Below, one piece after another: positions 28,478 through 38,186 of a DNA stretch of 64,000 nucleotides. The position numbers were made by a program, and so were the translations under genes. How positions within the stretch are numbered: position 1 is the stretch's first letter; each line of letters starts with the position of its first letter. The notes beneath the pieces are model-generated. The model was not told the DNA's origin, did not search any database, and was given only the letters and a program-made list of their open reading frames with translations. The DNA comes from Aliiroseovarius sp. F47248L (lineage in GTDB: Bacteria; Pseudomonadota; Alphaproteobacteria; Rhodobacterales; Rhodobacteraceae), in contig NZ_JALKBF010000001.1 in the NCBI RefSeq assembly GCF_023016085.1, forward strand, positions 2,232,001 to 2,296,000, read 5' to 3'.

Positions 28478-28879
28478 ATGCGACTTTTGGCCGTCATACT
28501 CGCCCTGACGATGCTGTTTCCCTTCGGGGCCAAAGCACAGGACGTATCAATCGAAGACGTTATTTTACTTCAGATTGATGCCTTCAAAGCGGATGATGTC
28601 GACACCGCGTTCACGTATGCGTCGCCCAACATCCGGTCCATGTTCGGCACCGCCGAGAATTTCGGCAGCATGGTGCGTGGAAGCTATCCGATGGTCTGGC
28701 GACCCTCGGAGCTCACGTTCCTCGGCCGCGAGGACAAGGGCAATGCCACAATGCAACGCCTAAAGGTTACAGACAGACAGGGAACACCCTTCTGGTTCGT
28801 ATACGAGATGGTCTTGATCGACGGCCAGTGGCGGATCAATGGCGTGTTTAGGTTGAAAACGCCTGGCCTGACTGCCTGA
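28478..28879 (+). CDS. DUF4864 secreted protein
   Basis: 133 residues. Signal peptide MRLLAVILALTMLFPFGAKA, then the DUF4864 domain, a cystatin/NTF2-like small fold with QIDAFKADDVDTAFTYASP and the conserved FGSMVRGSYPMVWRP. Ribosome-binding site AGGAGGT is close to ideal, 7 bases before the ATG. Exported, function unknown. Stands 81 bases after rimO and 82 before the GFA-type gene, probably its own unit. Confidence 0.88.
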   Translation: MRLLAVILALTMLFPFGAKAQDVSIEDVILLQIDAFKADDVDTAFTYASPNIRSMFGTAENFGSMVRGSYPMVWRPSELTFLGREDKGNATMQRLKVTDRQGTPFWFVYEMVLIDGQWRINGVFRLKTPGLTA

Positions 28880-28961
28880 ATTCATCACAGGAACGATGCG
28901 TCGGAAGTCTGTTCCTGATAAAGTCATGTGATGATTTCTGCTCGGGAAAGGAGACTACACC

Positions 28962-29387
28962 ATGTCAGAGGCAAAAGAGGTTACTGGCCATTGTCTGTGC
29001 GAGAAGGTGAAATTCCGCGCCACTTCAAAGAATCCTACACTTGCGGCCTGTCATTGCGACATGTGCCGTCGGTGGTCGTCTGGTCCATATATTGAGATCA
29101 CATGCCAAGACGTTTCGTTCGAAGGTGAAAACTACATCGGCACGATCCGTTCATCGGATTGGGCAGAGCGTGGATTTTGCAAGAACTGTGGAACCAACTT
29201 GTTTTACCACATCATTGACGCAGACGATTACCTGATGTCTGCGGGTCTGTTGGACGATACATCTGACCTGAGCCTGTCACTTCAGGTGTTCACCGACAGC
29301 AAGCCCCATTTCTACACGCTGGCAGAAAAGACAAAAATGATGACCGGGGAAGAGGTCTTTGCGGCTTACGCACCCCCGCAGGACTAA
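28962..29387 (+). CDS. GFA/CENP-V family zinc protein
   Basis: 141 residues. Zinc-binding pattern of the glutathione-dependent formaldehyde-activating (Gfa) family: CLC near residue 11, CHCDMC near 30-35 and CKNCG near 72-76. True Gfa catalyses condensation of formaldehyde with glutathione, though most members of this broad family have no shown activity. Good ribosome-binding site (AAAGGAG) precedes the ATG. No formaldehyde pathway genes are adjacent, so only the family is assigned. Confidence 0.9.
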   Translation: MSEAKEVTGHCLCEKVKFRATSKNPTLAACHCDMCRRWSSGPYIEITCQDVSFEGENYIGTIRSSDWAERGFCKNCGTNLFYHIIDADDYLMSAGLLDDTSDLSLSLQVFTDSKPHFYTLAEKTKMMTGEEVFAAYAPPQD

Positions 29388-29423
29388 CTCTTGGGGCCGT
29401 TACAATGACGTTCGGACTTGCGG

Positions 29424-29723
29424 CTACCCTTCGCGTGACACGCTCAACAATACCCAGCCGTCAATCCGCGCGACCTCTACGCCGCCGGTGTCAGCTTGGA
29501 ACACACCCAACCCTTCGTAGTCTTCCGGACAGGCTACAAGGTCTGCGGTGTGGTCCAGATACTCGACGGTTTCCGCACTTTCGCCCACGCGGCGGCATTG
29601 GTCGCCATCCGCGCGATAGCCGTCACCGAACAGGGGCAGCATGGTTGTGGTTTGCGTGGTGGTCGTCTTGGTCTCGCAAGCGGTCAGCAAGCCAAGGGCA
29701 ATCAGCGGAAAAAGGTGTTTCAT
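29424..29723 (-). CDS. Small lipoprotein of unknown function
   Basis: 99 residues. Type II signal peptide with lipobox LLTAC (Cys16), followed by a Thr-rich stretch ETKTTTTQTTT, then a domain with two cysteines. The start at MKHLFPLIALG is set by the signal sequence and GGAG upstream. Anchored in a membrane leaflet facing the periplasm. No family recognised. Downstream of carB on the same strand? No: it lies after carB's end at 29812, separated by 88 bases, and could be read through from it. Confidence 0.75.
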   Translation of the reverse strand: MKHLFPLIALGLLTACETKTTTTQTTTMLPLFGDGYRADGDQCRRVGESAETVEYLDHTADLVACPEDYEGLGVFQADTGGVEVARIDGWVLLSVSREG

Positions 29724-29811
29724 CTGGGGTCTCCTTCTGGATTCCCCTGAGCATATCACACGCCGAAGAGCAGGTCGGCATATGATTTGCCGACCCATTG
29801 CGTTCGCTGCC

Positions 29812-32800
29812 CTATGCGCTTTGCAGCGGCTTGACCTCGATCTCGCGCTCAGATCGCGCTTTCATGGCGCGCGACGCGGCGTGGCTGGCGGCAAGTGTGG
29901 TGAAGTACGGAATCTTGTCCATCAACGCGACATTGCGCATTTCTCGGCTGTCGTTCACCGACTGGGTGCCTTCGGTCGAGTTCAGAACCAACTGAACTTC
30001 GCCATCCTTCATGCGGTCGATGATGTTGCGCCCCGGTTCATAGTTCTTGGCGACGGTCTCGGTATCGATCCCGTTGTTCGACAAGAACGACGCGGTGCCA
30101 CGGGTGGCCAGAATAGTAAAACCCTGATCCTTCAACATCTTGGCGGTTTCGACCAGAAGATCAGTCTTGTCACCATCCTTGATCGACAAAAACACGTTGC
30201 CGTCGGTCGGCAGTATGGTCCCTGCCCCAAGTTGGGCTTTGAGGAACGCCATGGCGAAATCCTTGTCTGCGCCCATCACCTCGCCGGTCGAACGCATTTC
30301 GGGGCCAAGCAAAGTGTCCACACCGGGGAATCGGGCGAAAGGCAGCACGGCCTCTTTCACGGCAAAGCTGTTAATCTCTGGATCAACCAGATCAAAGGCA
30401 TCCAGCTTTTCACCAGCCATGACACGCGCAGCGATCGACGCGATGGGCGACAGAACAGCCTTGGCTACGAAAGGCACGGTACGTGAAGCCCGTGGGTTCA
30501 CCTCGATCAGATAGATTTCGTTGTCTTTGACGGCGAACTGCACGTTCATCAGACCCACAACGTTCAACGCCAATGCCAGCGCATTGGATTGCTCGCGCAA
30601 GCTATCAATGATGTCAGGGCTAAGCGAATAAGGTGGTAGCGAACAGGCGCTGTCACCGGAATGAACACCCGCTTCTTCGATGTGTTGCATGATGCCGGCA
30701 ACATGCACACTTTCACCGTCGCACAACGCATCCACATCGACTTCAACGGCGCCGGACAGATAGCTGTCCAAAAGGACAGGGCTATCACCTGATACAACCA
30801 CGGCTTCGGCGATGTAACGCTCTAACTGCGCCAAATCGCGCACGATTTCCATCGCGCGCCCACCCAATACGTAGGACGGGCGGATCACCAACGGAAAGCC
30901 GATTTCCTCGGCGATTGCCAGCGCCTCTGCGTCGGTCGAGGCAATACCATTTTTAGGCTGTTTCAACCCCAATTGGTTCACCAATGCCTGAAACCGCTCG
31001 CGATCCTCGGCCAGGTCAATAGCGTCAGGCGTGGTGCCAAGGATCGGAATGCCTTCCGCCTCAAGAGCGTTCGCCAGCTTCAGGGGTGTCTGGCCGCCGA
31101 ACTGGACGATCACGCCGTGCAGCGTGCCGTTTTCTTGCTCTTTCGTCAGGATTTCCATCACGTGTTCAAACGTCAGCGGTTCGAAATACAGCCGATCCGA
31201 GGTGTCATAGTCGGTCGAAACCGTCTCGGGGTTGCAGTTGATCATGATCGTTTCATAGCCAGCCTCGGTCAGCGCAAAACACGCATGGCAACAGCAATAA
31301 TCGAATTCAATCCCCTGCCCGATCCGGTTCGGGCCACCGCCCAGAATTACGACCTTCTTGCGATCTGACGGACGCGCCTCGCACTCAACCTCGCCCATCA
31401 TGGGGGCTTCGTATGTCGAATACATGTAAGGAGTCTGGGCTTCAAATTCCGCCGCACATGTGTCGATACGCTTGAACACTGCGTTCACACCGACCTTGCG
31501 ACGCGCGTTGCGCACATCACTTTCTTTGAAGCCGGTCAGTTTGGCCAGGCGCGCATCGGTGAACCCCATCATCTTAAGTTTGCGCAGTCCAGCCTCGTCC
31601 GACGGCAGACCACTTTCCTTGACTGCGGCTTCGGTTTCAATGATCTCGCGAATGCGAGCAAGGAACCACGGGTCAAAGGCTGTGCAGGCCTGAATATCGG
31701 CATCTGACATGCCAAAGCGCATGGCTTGCGCGATTTTAAGTATACGATCTGGGCGCTGTTCAGAAATCGACTTGATGATGGCAGCCTGATCGGGGGCGCC
31801 GGGGATGTTGACCTCATCAAATCCAGTCAGGCCGGTCTCCATCGACGCCAGCGCTTTTTGCAGGCTTTCGTGGATCGAGCGGCCGATGGACATAACCTCG
31901 CCCACCGATTTCATCGCGGTGGTCAGCTCGGGCTTGGCACCAGAGAATTTCTCGAACGCAAAACGCGGGATCTTGGTGACGACATAGTCGATGGTCGGCT
32001 CGAACGAGGCGGGCGTGACCTTGGTGATGTCATTGTCCAGCTCGTCCAGCGTGTAACCCACGGCCAGTTTCGCGGCAATCTTGGCGATCGGAAAGCCGGT
32101 GGCTTTGGACGCAAGAGCTGACGACCGCGACACGCGCGGATTCATCTCGATCACGACCATGCGGCCATCTTCCGGGTTTACCGCCCATTGCACGTTCGAT
32201 CCACCGGTTTCCACGCCGATCTCGCGCAGCACGTTGATCGAGTGGGTGCGCATCAACTGATATTCCTTGTCGGTCAATGTCAGCGCCGGCGCGACGGTGA
32301 TCGAATCCCCCGTATGCACGCCCATCGGGTCCACGTTTTCGATGGAACAGACGATGATAGCGTTGTCGGCGGTGTCGCGCACCACCTCCATCTCGAACTC
32401 TTTCCAACCCAGCAGGCTTTCGTCGATCAGAATCTGACTGACGGGCGAAGCGTCCAGACCCGTGCGGCAGTAATGCTCGTATTCCTCGCGGTTATACGCC
32501 ACGCCACCACCGGTGCCACCAAGCGTAAACGCGGGGCGGATGATCGCGGGCAGACCGACATAATCAATCGCGTCCAGACATTCCTGCATGGTATTGGCGA
32601 TGGTGGCTTTAGGGTTTTCAATGCCAAGACGATCCATGGCTTCGCGAAACAGCTTGCGATCCTCGGCCATCTCGATGGCATCTCGTTTCGCGCCAATCAG
32701 TTCCACATCGTATTTGGCAAGCACGCCCAGATCGTCCAGTTTCAACGCGGTGTTCAGACCAGTCTGCCCACCCATTGTGGGCAACAGCGCGTCCGGGCGT

Positions 32801-33042
32801 TCCTTTTCGATGATCTTCGCGACAACTTCTGCTGTGATCGGCTCGATGTAAGTGGCGTCTGCCATATCCGGGTCCGTCATAATCGTCGCCGGATTCGAAT
32901 TGACCAGGATGACCCGATACCCTTCCTCACGCAGCGCTTTACATGCCTGAGCTCCGGAATAATCGAATTCGCAAGCCTGCCCGATAATGATGGGCCCCGC
33001 GCCGATGATCATGATTGAGTTGATATCGGTTCTTTTAGGCAT
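29812..33042 (-). CDS. carB: Carbamoyl-phosphate synthase large subunit
   Basis: 1076 residues, near the classical length. Makes carbamoyl phosphate for arginine and pyrimidine synthesis with CarA (not in window). Two homologous ATP-grasp halves are present, each with a [15 protein letters not shown] or [21 protein letters not shown] start (residues 14-30 and about 555-572), and the C-terminal MGS-like allosteric domain ([12 protein letters not shown]). Start at [11 protein letters not shown] behind GGGGGT; four extra residues upstream are possible. Allosteric control by UMP and ornithine is usual for the family. Confidence 0.97.
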   Translation of the reverse strand: MPKRTDINSIMIIGAGPIIIGQACEFDYSGAQACKALREEGYRVILVNSNPATIMTDPDMADATYIEPITAEVVAKIIEKERPDALLPTMGGQTGLNTALKLDDLGVLAKYDVELIGAKRDAIEMAEDRKLFREAMDRLGIENPKATIANTMQECLDAIDYVGLPAIIRPAFTLGGTGGGVAYNREEYEHYCRTGLDASPVSQILIDESLLGWKEFEMEVVRDTADNAIIVCSIENVDPMGVHTGDSITVAPALTLTDKEYQLMRTHSINVLREIGVETGGSNVQWAVNPEDGRMVVIEMNPRVSRSSALASKATGFPIAKIAAKLAVGYTLDELDNDITKVTPASFEPTIDYVVTKIPRFAFEKFSGAKPELTTAMKSVGEVMSIGRSIHESLQKALASMETGLTGFDEVNIPGAPDQAAIIKSISEQRPDRILKIAQAMRFGMSDADIQACTAFDPWFLARIREIIETEAAVKESGLPSDEAGLRKLKMMGFTDARLAKLTGFKESDVRNARRKVGVNAVFKRIDTCAAEFEAQTPYMYSTYEAPMMGEVECEARPSDRKKVVILGGGPNRIGQGIEFDYCCCHACFALTEAGYETIMINCNPETVSTDYDTSDRLYFEPLTFEHVMEILTKEQENGTLHGVIVQFGGQTPLKLANALEAEGIPILGTTPDAIDLAEDRERFQALVNQLGLKQPKNGIASTDAEALAIAEEIGFPLVIRPSYVLGGRAMEIVRDLAQLERYIAEAVVVSGDSPVLLDSYLSGAVEVDVDALCDGESVHVAGIMQHIEEAGVHSGDSACSLPPYSLSPDIIDSLREQSNALALALNVVGLMNVQFAVKDNEIYLIEVNPRASRTVPFVAKAVLSPIASIAARVMAGEKLDAFDLVDPEINSFAVKEAVLPFARFPGVDTLLGPEMRSTGEVMGADKDFAMAFLKAQLGAGTILPTDGNVFLSIKDGDKTDLLVETAKMLKDQGFTILATRGTASFLSNNGIDTETVAKNYEPGRNIIDRMKDGEVQLVLNSTEGTQSVNDSREMRNVALMDKIPYFTTLAASHAASRAMKARSEREIEVKPLQSA

Positions 33043-33163
33043 GATGACCCCCATCGGCAGACTGGATCGCGGTCGGGATTCTCACCCGCGCGCAAATTGT
33101 CGTGGGTTATAGAGATAGAACGGGAAGGCGCAAGGGGACGATGGATCGAAAGTAAGGAAAGTG

Positions 33164-33202
33164 ATGCAATTGATCTCTTCAAACCTCAGTACGGAATTGC
33201 AT
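33164..33202. repeat. Inverted repeat upstream of the PAP2-type gene
   Basis: ATGCAATT (33164-33171) and AATTGCAT (33195-33202) are perfectly complementary, with a 23-base spacer, in the AT-rich spacer between carB and the PAP2-type gene, 57 bases before its start. Candidate operator. Confidence 0.45.
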
Positions 33203-33258
33203 ACAACCCAACACTAAAATATGGACAGATCAATCAGATTTGAGAGTTGATAAGAGAG

Positions 33259-34224
33259 ATGACGATTAATCAGTTTCTTCGGTTTGGCATAGGCTATCTA
33301 CTTATCGCGATTCTCATAGCGTTCTTAGTGCGAGACAATGCCGCTGAAGCCGTTAGTGAAAAAGTAAGGATTATTATCAGCGCGATACCCATGCTGTTGT
33401 TTATCGCTTTTACACTTGTGAGTATGGGCCTGGTGGGAAGTGCGATCTATCAGACCAAGACTCCGAAAGAAACAATTGTACATGCGCTACTAGCGTCAAT
33501 TGGAACAGCGTGCTTTCAGGCTGGCTTCTTGGTAATAAAAACTTCTCTGCCATTTGTGTTACCTTTCTTTGCCGATCCCACGTTCGTGAAAATTGACAAA
33601 GTATTACATTTGGGAGCAGACCCTTGGGTGATTTCACATAGTTGGGGTCAACACCTCCCATTGGAGTGGTTGGCGGGTATTTATCTTCACGGTTGGTTGA
33701 CCATCGCCATCATCCTACCAATTGCCTTGGCAACTCTGGACAGCGACGAAGCTCGTGTGAAACGTATTTTGATATTGTATGCATCCGCGTGGATCATCAT
33801 AGGAAACCTACTTGCATTGGCCGGACTTTCAGTCGGCCCCATCTTCTTTGACCGCTTCTACGGAGGTGATTACTTCGCTGATTTGCCTGGGTCGTTCTTG
33901 CCAATCGGACCCAACATGCAAGTCATTCGCAATGCACAAGAAAGCCTATGGATTCTATACACTCATTTTGGTCAATCACAGGGCACTGGAATCTCGGCAT
34001 TTCCTAGCGTCCATGTATCAGTCGCCACACTGGTTGGGATCTATCTTTACGAACGCTCTGCCTATCTGCTTCCCTTCGCAGTTATCTGGGTCGCCGCGAT
34101 CCTGTATATGTCCGTCTACACAGGCTATCACTATGCCATAGATGGCTATGCTTCGATCGCATTCATCGTGGGTTTGTGGCTTTATTTACGCCGTCGCGAC
34201 AAGAAGGCTGCCCGGTACAGCTGA
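33259..34224 (+). CDS. Membrane PAP2/Aur1-type phosphatase or phosphotransferase
   Basis: 321 residues with about eight membrane helices. The PAP2 catalytic motifs are present near the C-terminus: FPSVHVS (catalytic His) around residue 250 and [10 protein letters not shown] around 290, with Asp in place to activate the second His. This is the PAP2_3 pattern seen in inositolphosphoryl transferases such as Aur1. Acts on a lipid or isoprenoid phosphate at the membrane; substrate unknown. The ATG is preferred over a TTG 12 bases upstream. Codon use is AT-rich relative to neighbours, suggesting horizontal origin. Confidence 0.85.
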   Translation: MTINQFLRFGIGYLLIAILIAFLVRDNAAEAVSEKVRIIISAIPMLLFIAFTLVSMGLVGSAIYQTKTPKETIVHALLASIGTACFQAGFLVIKTSLPFVLPFFADPTFVKIDKVLHLGADPWVISHSWGQHLPLEWLAGIYLHGWLTIAIILPIALATLDSDEARVKRILILYASAWIIIGNLLALAGLSVGPIFFDRFYGGDYFADLPGSFLPIGPNMQVIRNAQESLWILYTHFGQSQGTGISAFPSVHVSVATLVGIYLYERSAYLLPFAVIWVAAILYMSVYTGYHYAIDGYASIAFIVGLWLYLRRRDKKAARYS

Positions 34225-34242
34225 ATAGTGCCCATCGCGCCC

Positions 34243-34271
34243 TTGACTTTACCTGCCAAGGCAGGTGTATC
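34243..34271 (+). promoter_or_regulatory. Candidate aspS promoter with palindromic spacer
   Basis: TTGACT (34243-34248) and TGTATC (34266-34271) are 17 bases apart. The spacer is nearly filled by the palindrome ACCTGCC-AA-GGCAGGT (34251-34266), whose 2-base centre is too small for an RNA hairpin but suits a dimeric DNA-binding protein. The -10 is weak, so the promoter call is tentative. Confidence 0.4.
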
Positions 34272-34307
34272 GGCGCGATACATATGAACCGCTCGACGGG
34301 GGCACCC

Positions 34308-36158
34308 ATGCACGCTTTTCGCAGCCACACTTGCGCTGAACTGAACAAATCGAATGTAGGCGACACGGTTCGCCTTTCTGGTTGGGTCCATCGGGTCCGC
34401 GACCACGGCGGTATCCTGTTCATCGACCTGCGCGACCATTATGGCATCACGCAAGTTCTGTGCGACCCCGACAGCCCCGTCTTTGCCGAGATGGAGAAGG
34501 TGCGGTCGGAATGGTGCATCCGTATTGACGGCAACGTGAAAGCCCGCGACGCCGACCTTGTGAACGACAAGATTCCCACCGGTGAAATCGAAGTCTTCGT
34601 TCGCGACCTTGAAGTTTTGGGGGCGTCAGAAGAGCTGCCGTTGATGGTGTTTGGCGATCAGGAATACCCGGAAGAAACGCGGCTGAAATACCGCTTCCTT
34701 GATCTGCGACGCGAGGTGATGCAGGAAAACATGAAGCTGCGCTCGGACGTCGTCGCCTCGATGCGCAAGCGGATGTGGGATCAGGATTTCCGCGAGTATC
34801 AAACGCCGATCATCACGGCCTCCAGCCCTGAAGGCGCACGTGATTTTCTTGTGCCATCGCGCCTGCACCCTGGTAAATTTTATGCGCTGCCTCAAGCCCC
34901 CCAGCAGTTCAAACAGCTGATGATGGTTGCCGGTTTCGATAAATACTTCCAGATCGCGCCGTGTTTCCGCGACGAAGACCCGCGCGCCGACCGGTCGCCC
35001 ACAGACTTTTACCAGTTGGACATGGAGATGTCCTTCGTCACCCAACAAGACGTGTTCGAAACGATCGAACCTGTGCTGCGTGGTGTGTTTGAAGAGTTTG
35101 GCGGCGGGCGCAAGGTCGATCAGGAATGGCCGCACATCTCCTACAAAGACGCGGCGCTATGGTATGGCACCGACAAGCCGGACCTGCGCAACCCGATCAA
35201 AATGCAAATTGTGTCTGACCATTTCCGCGGCTCGGGCTTTGCGATCTTCGCGAAATTGCTGGAGCAGGACGGCACCGAGATCCGCGCCATTCCTGCCCCC
35301 ACAGGTGGAAGCCGCAAGTTCTGTGACCGGATGAACAAATTCGCGCAGGAACAGGGTCTGCCCGGCATGGGCTATATTTTCTGGCGCGAGAAAACGGCAG
35401 ATGCAGTGGCGCAAGAGCTTGGGATCAGCGTTAAAGAAGCTCAGGCCAAACTGAAGTCGGGTGAAGTGGAGGGCGGCATGGAAGCCGCTGGACCGCTAGC
35501 CAAGAATATCGGTCCGGAACGCACCGAGGCAATCCGCCAGCAGCTTAGTTTGAATATCGGGGATGCCGCGTTCTTCCTTGGCGGCAAGCCAAAAGCGTTC
35601 GAAGGCGTTGCCGGGCGTGCCCGCACCGTGATCGGCGAAGAGTTGGGACTGACCGACAAAGACCGTTTTGCTTTCGCATGGATCGTCGATTTTCCGATCT
35701 TCCAGATGGACGACGAAACCGGAAAGCTGGATTTCGACCACAACCCATTCTCGATGCCGCAAGGCGGGATGGAGGCGCTGGAAGGTGATCCATTGGCCGT
35801 TCGCGGGTATCAGTACGATTTGGCCTGCAATGGCTATGAACTGGTGTCGGGCGCGATTCGGAACCACAAGCCCGAAATCATGTTCAAAGCCTTTGAACTG
35901 GCAGGCTATGGCGAGGACGAAGTGCGGAAGCGTTTCGGCGGCATGGTCAATGCCTTCCAATATGGCGCGCCCCCGCACGGAGGTTGTGCTGCGGGTGTGG
36001 ACCGCATCGTGATGCTCTTGGCTGATCAGGACAATATCCGCGAAGTGATGATGTTCCCAATGAACCAACGCGCCGAAGATCTTATGATGAACGCGCCCAG
36101 CGAGCCGCAGAATGAACAGCTGCGAGAGCTTCATCTGCGGGTTATTCGGCAAGAGTGA
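34308..36158 (+). CDS. aspS: Aspartyl-tRNA synthetase (probably non-discriminating, AspRS bacterial type)
   Basis: 616 residues. Class II synthetase: N-terminal OB-fold anticodon domain ([18 protein letters not shown]), motif 2 [14 protein letters not shown], the bacterial GAD insertion domain in the middle, and motif 3 GVDRIVMLL near the C-terminus. Start at [13 protein letters not shown]; the longer frame overlaps the preceding gene. In organisms lacking AsnRS the enzyme also charges tRNA-Asn; whether that applies cannot be told here. A strong terminator follows. Confidence 0.97.
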   Translation: MHAFRSHTCAELNKSNVGDTVRLSGWVHRVRDHGGILFIDLRDHYGITQVLCDPDSPVFAEMEKVRSEWCIRIDGNVKARDADLVNDKIPTGEIEVFVRDLEVLGASEELPLMVFGDQEYPEETRLKYRFLDLRREVMQENMKLRSDVVASMRKRMWDQDFREYQTPIITASSPEGARDFLVPSRLHPGKFYALPQAPQQFKQLMMVAGFDKYFQIAPCFRDEDPRADRSPTDFYQLDMEMSFVTQQDVFETIEPVLRGVFEEFGGGRKVDQEWPHISYKDAALWYGTDKPDLRNPIKMQIVSDHFRGSGFAIFAKLLEQDGTEIRAIPAPTGGSRKFCDRMNKFAQEQGLPGMGYIFWREKTADAVAQELGISVKEAQAKLKSGEVEGGMEAAGPLAKNIGPERTEAIRQQLSLNIGDAAFFLGGKPKAFEGVAGRARTVIGEELGLTDKDRFAFAWIVDFPIFQMDDETGKLDFDHNPFSMPQGGMEALEGDPLAVRGYQYDLACNGYELVSGAIRNHKPEIMFKAFELAGYGEDEVRKRFGGMVNAFQYGAPPHGGCAAGVDRIVMLLADQDNIREVMMFPMNQRAEDLMMNAPSEPQNEQLRELHLRVIRQE

Positions 36159-36193
36159 TCTGCGCGGGCAACTTGGTGCTCTAGGAAACGAGA

Positions 36194-36227
36194 AAGGGTG
36201 CGTGTGTTATCACGCACCCTTATTTTT
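36194..36227 (+). terminator. Rho-independent terminator of aspS
   Basis: Eleven-bp stem AAGGGTGCGTG/CACGCACCCTT with loop TGTTAT, then ATTTTT, 35 bases after the aspS stop. Confidence 0.9.
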
Positions 36228-36323
36228 CAGCGGCAGCTCGCTGAAAAAGCACTCTTCTCAAACAACCGTTTACCGGACGGGTTTCGATTATATCATCTGT
36301 TGCGTCGTCTTTCCGACATAATG

Positions 36324-36443
36324 TCAGGCGACAGTCAGCACCAGCGCTGTGGCCAACATGGCCGCGCCAGAAACCAAAACTGTCCAGTCAATCACAGCAT
36401 TGCCGAACTCTTCATCAGCGAAACGTTTAATCAGGCTTTTCAT
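36324..36443 (-). CDS. Tiny Flp-like pilin subunit candidate
   Basis: 39 residues, too short for common gene finders. Basic N-terminus (MKSLIKRFADEEFG), then NAVIDWTVLVSGAAMLATAL, a single hydrophobic helix. This has the layout of type IVb Flp prepilins, where cleavage follows Gly and residue +5 is Glu; here FG/NAVID gives Asp at +5. GAGGG lies 8 bases before the ATG. Similar short proteins with ESGAVTVDW-like motifs are frequent in Rhodobacteraceae. No tad/cpa assembly genes are near. A receiver-domain gene lies 178 bases upstream on the same strand. Confidence 0.65.
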   Translation of the reverse strand: MKSLIKRFADEEFGNAVIDWTVLVSGAAMLATALVLTVA

Positions 36444-36621
36444 AATACAACCCTCGTCTTAACACTCTGTTCACCCCGTCTAATGTTTTTTGACATCAGA
36501 ATCGGGCGGAAATGAGGTCTCCAGCGGCCAATTTCGTGCATCGCAAGGGTATTTTCGGGGCAGAAACGCGGTGCCGCTACGTCACCTTCTGGGACTGAAT
36601 GGATCAAGTCAAATCCATAGC

Positions 36622-37341
36622 CTAGAGCACGTGCCGATGTGCCAGACGGTCCTGCACAAGGCTTTGTACGCGTGCCAGATCCGCAACCGTCCCACGTCCA
36701 GCTGCGCGAGCCTGTGCCAACCCAACGGCGGCTGCCTCTAACGAGTTATCATGGGCACTTCGCGCTATACCCCCCAGAAACTGGGCAATATAGTCCTGCA
36801 TAGGACCATCAACGCTGTCCCGCATCAATGTAGCGGCGTGACAAAGATCATCTTGAAACGCGAGCTCGTCCGGCGCGATGACGTCTTGCGGCAGAGCACG
36901 CGGCGCGATCGGACCCTCAGCGGGTGGCAGCACGTTCAAGATGGTTTGCTGAAAGACAGCGAGGCTTTCGACCGGTTTCGCAAGGAACCCGTCAGCACCG
37001 GCTTTGATTGCCTGCTCACGGGTTGTTTCATCACCACTCATCCCCAACAGCACGGGAACTCGCGGTGGATGCGACACCAGTTGCGCGATCAGATCCGCCC
37101 CGCATCCATCCGGCAACCCCATGTCGACGATCACGATCGAGGGACGATAGACCCGTAGATGCCGATGTGCAGCGCGCAGACTGTCAGCGCGTCGAATACG
37201 CGCGCCAGATCGCAGGCTCAAAAGACGTATCGCCTCAGATGCAAATCGGCTGTCTTCGACCACGAGTACGGTCAAGCCTTGCAAGGGTCGGTCGGATGTT
37301 GGGGGGTGTCCCAACATGAATTGTTCCAGATCATCGCTCAT
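36622..37341 (-). CDS. Receiver-domain protein with unclassified C-terminal region
   Basis: 239 residues. Residues about 22-140 form a response-regulator receiver: acidic pair Glu29/Asp30, phospho-acceptor Asp73 in VDMGLPDG, then MSGD and the lysine in AKPVE. The C-terminal ~90 residues are helical and contain SAHDNSLEAAAVGLAQA, which faintly recalls the histidine site of Hpt domains but lacks the usual HxLKG pattern. No DNA-binding domain. The sensor partner is not in the window. AAGGAG precedes the ATG. Divergent from the epimerase gene. Confidence 0.88.
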   Translation of the reverse strand: MSDDLEQFMLGHPPTSDRPLQGLTVLVVEDSRFASEAIRLLSLRSGARIRRADSLRAAHRHLRVYRPSIVIVDMGLPDGCGADLIAQLVSHPPRVPVLLGMSGDETTREQAIKAGADGFLAKPVESLAVFQQTILNVLPPAEGPIAPRALPQDVIAPDELAFQDDLCHAATLMRDSVDGPMQDYIAQFLGGIARSAHDNSLEAAAVGLAQARAAGRGTVADLARVQSLVQDRLAHRHVL

Positions 37342-37501
37342 CAGCCTACTCCTTTCTAGGGATCAGCCTGCGCCAGAACTGCCTAACAACCGGTTAAGCC
37401 TGCAAACGCGGCGTCGATTTCTTTATATGCGGCACTGCAGCACTTGCCCGGCCGCGCCAAGCCCGGCATAAGCAACCCCAGACGACAGAGGGAGAGATTT
37501 G

Positions 37502-37906
37502 ATGATTGGACGCCTGAACCACGTGGCCATCGCAGTGCCGGACCTTGAGGCCGCTTCGGCACAGTATCGCGAAACGCTGGGGGCTGAAGTTGGCGCGCCG
37601 CAGGACGAGCCGGACCACGGTGTCACCGTTGTATTCATCACTCTTCCCAACACCAAGATCGAACTGCTTTACCCACTGGGTGAAAACTCGCCCATTGCGG
37701 GGTTTCTGGAAAAGAACCCAGCAGGCGGCATCCACCACATCTGTTACGAGGTCGATGACATCCTCGCCGCCCGCGACAAGCTACAAGCGGCCGGTGCACG
37801 TGTGCTGGGCACCGGAGAACCCAAGATCGGCGCACATGGCAAGCCCGTCCTATTCCTGCACCCCAAGGACTTCAACGGCACGCTGGTCGAGCTGGAACAA
37901 GTCTGA
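37502..37906 (+). CDS. mce: Methylmalonyl-CoA epimerase
   Basis: 134 residues. Glyoxalase/VOC-fold metalloenzyme that interconverts (2R)- and (2S)-methylmalonyl-CoA in propionyl-CoA assimilation and the ethylmalonyl-CoA pathway. Metal ligands: His in LNHVAIAV (residue 7), His in GIHHICYEV and Glu in TLVELEQ; GKPVLFLHPKDFNGTL is the family C-terminal signature. ATG 37502 follows GGGAGAG. It overlaps the DUF1467 gene by one base (TGATG). Functionally linked to meaB at 17128. Confidence 0.95.
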   Translation: MIGRLNHVAIAVPDLEAASAQYRETLGAEVGAPQDEPDHGVTVVFITLPNTKIELLYPLGENSPIAGFLEKNPAGGIHHICYEVDDILAARDKLQAAGARVLGTGEPKIGAHGKPVLFLHPKDFNGTLVELEQV

Positions 37907-38181
37907 TGTCCATCACCGCCGCAATCGTTCTGTATGTGGTCATTTGGTTTGTGACCATGTTCGTGGTCCTGCCCATCGGCCTGCGCACCCAAGGAGACGA
38001 GGGCGAGGTTGTGCGCGGCACACATGCAGGCGCACCCGCCAATTTCAAACTGGCGCGCACCATGATCATTGTCACGATCATCGGCACAGTGGTTTGGGCG
38101 ATCGTCGCTGGAATCATCGTATCGGGCTGGATTTCGGTCGAAGATATCGACTGGTTCAACAGGCTGGACGACGCAAACTAG
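37906..38181 (+). CDS. DUF1467 family membrane protein
   Basis: 91 residues. Two membrane helices (about 4-26 and 53-76) flank a hydrophilic segment with LRTQGDEGEVVRGTHAGAPA, the DUF1467 signature. Coupled to mce by TGATG, an arrangement that suggests constant co-expression, though no link to propionate metabolism is known. Function unknown. Ends 5 bases from the convergent metallophosphatase gene. Confidence 0.9.
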   Translation: MSITAAIVLYVVIWFVTMFVVLPIGLRTQGDEGEVVRGTHAGAPANFKLARTMIIVTIIGTVVWAIVAGIIVSGWISVEDIDWFNRLDDAN

Positions 38182-38186
38182 CGTTA

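Noticed and set aside
34176..34307. N-terminal extension of AspRS by 44 codons
   Set aside because: It overlaps the end of the preceding gene and the likely promoter. The conserved N-terminus begins at 34308.
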